15,456 nt of DNA from an uncultured Eubacteriales bacterium. Its GTDB lineage: Bacteria; Bacillota; Clostridia; Oscillospirales; Butyricicoccaceae. Below, piece after piece: positions 11,910-15,456 of the stretch. Numbering within the stretch: position 1 is the stretch's first letter; every line of letters starts with the position of its first letter. Made by a program: the position numbers and the translations under genes. Under the pieces are notes generated by a model. It made no database searches, was not told the DNA's origin, and saw only the letters and a list, made by a program, of their open reading frames with translations. The stretch spans positions 1-15,456 of the forward strand of contig CAKUPI010000014.1 of the NCBI GenBank assembly GCA_934675045.1. The letters are read 5' to 3'.

Positions 11910-14129
11910 TTACTCGCCCCTGCGGCGTCTGCGCTCCTTGACGATAAAGGTGGCGTTGTGAATGCCCTTTGCGCCGCGGCCGAAGCCGGCGTCGGCGCCC
12001 GCCTTGACGGCCAGCTCGGGCGTGATCTGCGTGCCGCCGGCGACAAAGATGAGCTTGTCGCGAATGCCCATTTCACGCGCCAGCTTGTCGATGGCGGCGA
12101 TGTTTTTATAGTGGATGTCGTCGTGGCTGATGATGACCGACGCCATGATGACCTCGGCGTTGGTCTCGACGGCCGCCTGAAGCAGCTTTTCGACCGGGAC
12201 CGAGGTGCCGAGATAGTGGACCTTGATGCCGTATTTTTCGATGCCGCCGTGCTTGATGTCGATGATCTCGCGCAGGCCGACCGAGTGCTCGTCCTCGCCG
12301 ACGGTGCCGCACACGACGGTCAGCGGATGCGCTTCGATTTCGGCGCGGATCTCATCGTCGCTCATGACGTCGGGCTCGGGCGGAATGACCAGGCTGTCGA
12401 CGTCGATGGCAAAGGGGACCTTTCCGCGCACCTCGACGCGGGTGCCCTCGGCCTTCTGCATGATCTCGCGGTGAATGACCTCGCACTCGACCAGATTGAG
12501 CTTTTGCGCAATGCTGAGCGCGGCCGCCTCGGCGGCGCGGCGCTCAAGGGGCAGAAACATGGTGAGCACGACGATTCCGTCGGCGCGCCATTCCATTTCG
12601 GGCATGACCTTGCCGCCGTCGAGGAACTCGCGCTTTTCCTCCAGACGGGTGTTGACGTTGTCCTCCTCGTCCAGCTCGTCGATGTAAATGACCTTTTCCG
12701 GACGCTCAAAGGTGCAGCCGCCGATCAGGCCGGCGGGGTCGTCTGCGGCGCTTTCGTCGTACTGGCCCACATTGTTGTAGCCGAAATGGGCGGTGACGGG
12801 CGCCATATAGTCCCCGGCGCGCTTAAACACCGTTCCGGCTCCCACGCCGCCGCCGATTTCGCGGGCGATGCCGTCGCCGTTGCGCTCGGGGTAGCAGCCG
12901 CTGTCGACAAAGAAGCCCTGCTCGACGGCGGCGAAGTAGCCGCCCTTTTCCAGCATTTCTTCCATAAAGAGGACGGCTCTCTCCTTGAGCTCGCGGACCT
13001 TTTGGCGCAAATAGCCGTCCTTTTTGAGCTCAACCATCTCCATCAGCCCGTCCAGACCGGCGATGGCCTGCTTGGCCGTGTCGCAGGCCTCGATGTTGTA
13101 CATGTGCCAGGGCACGTTGCGGCCCTCGTCGGGCGTGATGGTCGACTGGATGTCGGCGCGGGTCAGCTTGCTGGTCAGCAGGTTCAGCACGTGGGTGACC
13201 GTCGCCTCGCGCGTCGAACTTTCCATGTATTTGGTGTTCATCTGCGCGCGCATTTTGTACTCCGAAAAGAGCTCGCGCAGCGCCACGGCATAGGGAAGGT
13301 CAATGTGCAAACAGGGCGCCGGAGGGGCGGTGGGGGGCACGGTGGAAAGGGCGATGTTTTCCTTTTTGATGCCGACGGCGTGGGAAAAGCTGGCGTTGAT
13401 GGCGTGCTGCACCATCAGCTCGGGCATGACCTTCCACGCCTCGCGCGCGGTGGCGTTGGCGTTGTGCGCGCCGTCGATTTGCAGCATTCCGGCGTGGGCC
13501 ATGATGCGCTTGCTCTCGCAGGCGTCGACAAAGGAGCGGATCATGTTGATGTTGCGGTAAATGACGTTGTACTGCGGGTCCTGATGTGCGCCGGCCACCC
13601 CTTCTTCACAGAACATGACGGCGATGTCCGGCCCGGCGACGCCCGAGACATAGGAGTGGTAATTGATGGGGCGGCCGACCTCCTCCTCGATGAGGTCGAG
13701 GGCGCGGCGCTGGGCGCGCACCTGCTTGCGGGTGATGGGCACGCCGCCCATGCCCTGCGGGGTGCCCTCGATCAGGCCGTCGTAATGGCTCTGCCCGGCC
13801 GTGCGGATGACCATGATGTGGTCGGCGCCGTGGTGGGCGGCCATGCGCATGCGGCGGATATCGTCCTCGAACCGGCCCGAGGCGATTTCGGTGGTGATGG
13901 TCCAGCAGCCCTGCGGGTCGATGTTGCCGAAGTACTTGGCCGAGGGCAGGGGCACCGACTCGCCCTTCATCGGCTCGGACATGTCCTGAAAGACAAAGCC
14001 GTTCATCTCAAGGCCGGGGGCCGGCTTGCGCCACGTCCACGGGCGCTTTTGGGGCGTATAGCTTTCAAGGCCGTCCAGAATGGCCTCGACGTCGATTTTC
14101 TCGTCGTTGTTCAGCTTGTACTGGCTCAT
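11910..14129 (-). CDS. oraE: D-ornithine 4,5-aminomutase large subunit OraE
   Basis: The 739-residue subunit binds adenosylcobalamin and PLP and, with OraS, converts D-ornithine to (2R,4S)-2,4-diaminopentanoate in anaerobic ornithine fermentation. The cobalamin-binding D-x-H-x-x-G motif is D613-E-H615-S-V-G618. H615 (bases 12285-12287) would be the lower axial ligand. K626 in DIKHGG (12252-12254) lies 11 residues later, the same offset as the PLP lysine K629 from H618 in the Clostridium sticklandii enzyme. The C-terminal Rossmann-type domain (about 600-739) also has the FVAGGTQ glycine pair. The N-terminal 550 residues match the TIM-barrel part. Length matches known OraE. The start overlaps the oraS stop by 4 bases (ATGA) and has GGAGGT seven bases upstream. 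The protein ends in five arginines then GE, a basic tail of no known role. Confidence 0.97.
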   Translation of the reverse strand: MSQYKLNNDEKIDVEAILDGLESYTPQKRPWTWRKPAPGLEMNGFVFQDMSEPMKGESVPLPSAKYFGNIDPQGCWTITTEIASGRFEDDIRRMRMAAHHGADHIMVIRTAGQSHYDGLIEGTPQGMGGVPITRKQVRAQRRALDLIEEEVGRPINYHSYVSGVAGPDIAVMFCEEGVAGAHQDPQYNVIYRNINMIRSFVDACESKRIMAHAGMLQIDGAHNANATAREAWKVMPELMVQHAINASFSHAVGIKKENIALSTVPPTAPPAPCLHIDLPYAVALRELFSEYKMRAQMNTKYMESSTREATVTHVLNLLTSKLTRADIQSTITPDEGRNVPWHMYNIEACDTAKQAIAGLDGLMEMVELKKDGYLRQKVRELKERAVLFMEEMLEKGGYFAAVEQGFFVDSGCYPERNGDGIAREIGGGVGAGTVFKRAGDYMAPVTAHFGYNNVGQYDESAADDPAGLIGGCTFERPEKVIYIDELDEEDNVNTRLEEKREFLDGGKVMPEMEWRADGIVVLTMFLPLERRAAEAAALSIAQKLNLVECEVIHREIMQKAEGTRVEVRGKVPFAIDVDSLVIPPEPDVMSDDEIRAEIEAHPLTVVCGTVGEDEHSVGLREIIDIKHGGIEKYGIKVHYLGTSVPVEKLLQAAVETNAEVIMASVIISHDDIHYKNIAAIDKLAREMGIRDKLIFVAGGTQITPELAVKAGADAGFGRGAKGIHNATFIVKERRRRRGE

Positions 14130-14491
14130 TGCTGCACCTCCTCAAAAAGGGCGGCCGCCTTGTCCCACAGCTCGCCGCGCGACAGGGCCAGCCCCGTCTC
14201 GCGGATGCTCAGGCCGGTCTCGCGCGACAGGCGGTAAACGATGTTGCCCGCGCCGTGCGCAATCAGGTTCTTTTCAATGGCCGTTTCGACAATGGGCTTG
14301 ACCTCCAGCGAGGAAAAGCCCATGCGCAGCAGCACCGACCGCTCGATCGAGGGCGAGGTGTATTCCCGGCCCATCTTCAAAAGCGGCTCGGTCAGCTGTC
14401 CCGCCAGCTGCCAGAAGTAGTTTTTCAGTTCCTCGTCGCTCATGCCGGCCAGATGCGCGCGCCGGACCTCGTAATCGTCTGCACGCTTCAT
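14126..14491 (-). CDS. oraS: D-ornithine 4,5-aminomutase small subunit OraS
   Basis: The 121-residue subunit is the size of OraS from Clostridium sticklandii and directly precedes oraE, as in known ornithine clusters. It starts MKRADDYEVRRAHL and contains the stretches SDEELKNYFWQLAGQL and YTSPSIERSVLLRMGFSS, which I recognise as OraS-like. It is mostly helical and complexes with OraE to form the active heterodimeric mutase, and it carries no cofactor motif of its own. GGGAGG lies about eight bases before its ATG. ATGA overlaps couple it to both neighbours, ensuring equal supply of the two subunits. There are no breaks or unusual features. Confidence 0.95.
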   Translation of the reverse strand: MKRADDYEVRRAHLAGMSDEELKNYFWQLAGQLTEPLLKMGREYTSPSIERSVLLRMGFSSLEVKPIVETAIEKNLIAHGAGNIVYRLSRETGLSIRETGLALSRGELWDKAAALFEEVQQ

Positions 14492-15456
14492 ACCGTTTCC
14501 TCCCGAATGGCCTTGACGGCGGTCTCGACCCAGGCGCGGTCGGGGTTGGTTTCGGCGGCCAGATAGTCAAGGTCGGCCTCGCACAGGCTTTCAACGCCGC
14601 GGATCTGGCGCTTGATGAGCGAACGGCGCATACGGTCAAGGTCGGAATCGCGGGCGCGGAGCAGCTCGGGCCGCGCCGGGAAGATGATGTTTTTGCCCGG
14701 AACCTCCTGCGACGGGTCGCCGAAGAGCAGCTCGATGCCGTTTTTGCGGGCAAAGGCCAGCTGCGGCTGGATGTGCTTCCCGGCGCCGGTGTACTCGGTT
14801 TCCTGCGCGACGATGATCTGGTCCTCGTCCATTTCCTGCGCCAGCGAGAAGGCGGCCGCCAGACTGGTGTTGCCGGCCGGGCCCTTTTCCATTCCCTCAA
14901 GGGTGGCGAGCGCCTCGGTGATGTAGAACACCTCGCCCTGCTTGACGGTGACATAGCGGTCCATATAGCGCAGCGGACGGGCGGCGCTGCGGGGCACGTC
15001 GCTGTGGTCGGGGTCGGTGGCGTAAGGCACGCCGAAGCCGGTGTGCGCGGTGGTGAAGGATTTTTTGTTGAACTGGCTGTCGCTCGCCATGTGCAGGCCC
15101 TTGAGGTCGACCGAAGCGGCGACCACCTGCGCGCCGCAGCCGGCCCTGCGCAGACCGCGCGCCGTGCCCGTCAGGTTGCCGCCGCCTGCGTTGGCGCACA
15201 CGACGACGTCGGGGTGGCGTCCGCACTGCGCAAGGAACTGGTGCCCCAGCTCCCAGCCGAGGGTTTCGACGCCCGAAACGCCGAAGGCGCTGTACAGGCT
15301 GGCGTTAAAGTACCCGGTGTCCTCCAGCATCATCAGCGTCTCGTAAAAGAGCTCGGGTCCGACCGTCAGCTGCAAGACCTCGGCGCCCAGCGCCTCGCAC
15401 TTGCGGGCCTTTTCGACGATTTCCGGCTGTCCGACGCCCTGCGAGTCGTAACATTC
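14488..15456 (-). CDS. ortB: 2-amino-4-ketopentanoate thiolase beta subunit OrtB (5' end outside window)
   Basis: The open frame continues to the window edge and begins with ECYDSQGVGQPEIVEKA, so the first part (roughly 150 residues of about 470) is outside. The visible 322 residues include the glycine-rich PLP phosphate loop NAGGGNLTG (residues 89-97 of the fragment), as in fold-type II PLP enzymes. The lysine that binds PLP should be in the missing part. With OrtA, OrtB cleaves 2-amino-4-oxopentanoate with CoA to acetyl-CoA and alanine, the final step of oxidative ornithine degradation. The last codon overlaps the oraS start (ATGA), confirming co-transcription. A TTG at 15375 could be misread as a start, but the homologous-looking frame continues past it. 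The promoter and any upstream regulator lie outside the window. Confidence 0.95.
   Translation of the reverse strand, partial: ECYDSQGVGQPEIVEKARKCEALGAEVLQLTVGPELFYETLMMLEDTGYFNASLYSAFGVSGVETLGWELGHQFLAQCGRHPDVVVCANAGGGNLTGTARGLRRAGCGAQVVAASVDLKGLHMASDSQFNKKSFTTAHTGFGVPYATDPDHSDVPRSAARPLRYMDRYVTVKQGEVFYITEALATLEGMEKGPAGNTSLAAAFSLAQEMDEDQIIVAQETEYTGAGKHIQPQLAFARKNGIELLFGDPSQEVPGKNIIFPARPELLRARDSDLDRMRRSLIKRQIRGVESLCEADLDYLAAETNPDRAWVETAVKAIREETV

Noticed and set aside
10434..14237. A 1267-codon open frame on the plus strand
   Set aside because: It lies antisense to the glmL-like, oraE and part of oraS genes, which have clear family motifs. Long antisense frames arise from GC-rich third positions. 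It has no ribosome binding site or recognisable domain.
1..15456. CRISPR array, insertion sequence or prophage genes
   Set aside because: No regularly spaced repeats, transposase or terminal inverted repeats, and no phage structural or integrase genes were seen on either strand.

Overview
The window looks like a chromosomal segment from a high-GC anaerobic Clostridia member, probably Oscillospiraceae-like. This is inferred from the strong GGAGG-type ribosome binding sites, heavy G/C use at third codon positions, a tRNA gene that encodes its own CCA end, and genes for Stickland-type ornithine fermentation. I cannot name the species from sequence alone.

Region 1 (1-3050) looks like a small accessory or defence segment. 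After a strong terminator hairpin (79-116) and a stretch without a convincing gene comes an AT-richer gene (315-824) for a small protein with an R-N-x3-H motif like that of HEPN ribonucleases and a C-terminal membrane anchor. Next is a probable type II restriction-modification pair: a D12-class adenine-N6 methyltransferase (946-1818) overlapping by 38 bases a 422-residue protein with a PD-(D/E)xK-type core (1781-3049).

Region 2 (3095-7151): a tRNA-Gly(CCC) gene with its own promoter and terminator is followed almost at once by a three-gene set on the same strand. The set encodes a BspA-type leucine-rich-repeat protein, a protein pairing a metallopeptidase-like (DUF2201-type) domain with a VWA domain, and a MoxR-type AAA+ ATPase. 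I see no promoter between the tRNA terminator and the first of these genes. MoxR-VWA pairs generally act as ATP-driven remodelling or metal-insertion chaperones. The target here is unknown.

Region 3 (7110-10136, minus strand): an Fsr-type (fosmidomycin resistance family) MFS exporter converges on the ATPase gene at a shared bidirectional terminator. Upstream of it is a membrane-anchored phosphodiester glycosidase (NAGPA-fold) gene with its own promoter and tandem terminator hairpins.

Region 4 (10275-15456, minus strand) is the end of an ornithine degradation operon, transcribed ortB -> oraS -> oraE -> glmL-like. OraS and OraE form the B12- and PLP-dependent D-ornithine 4,5-aminomutase. OrtB, cut by the window edge, is the PLP subunit of 2-amino-4-ketopentanoate thiolase. 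The GlmL-like ATPase probably maintains the mutase. The first three genes overlap by 4 bases each (ATGA), and the unit ends at a long bidirectional terminator (10275-10304). The racemase, dehydrogenase and OrtA genes expected for the pathway are not in the window.

The most unusual material is the HEPN-like membrane protein beside the R-M pair, the restriction enzyme of unrecognised family, and the LRR/VWA/MoxR triad with its apparent dependence on the tRNA transcription unit. None of these can be called a new system from sequence alone.
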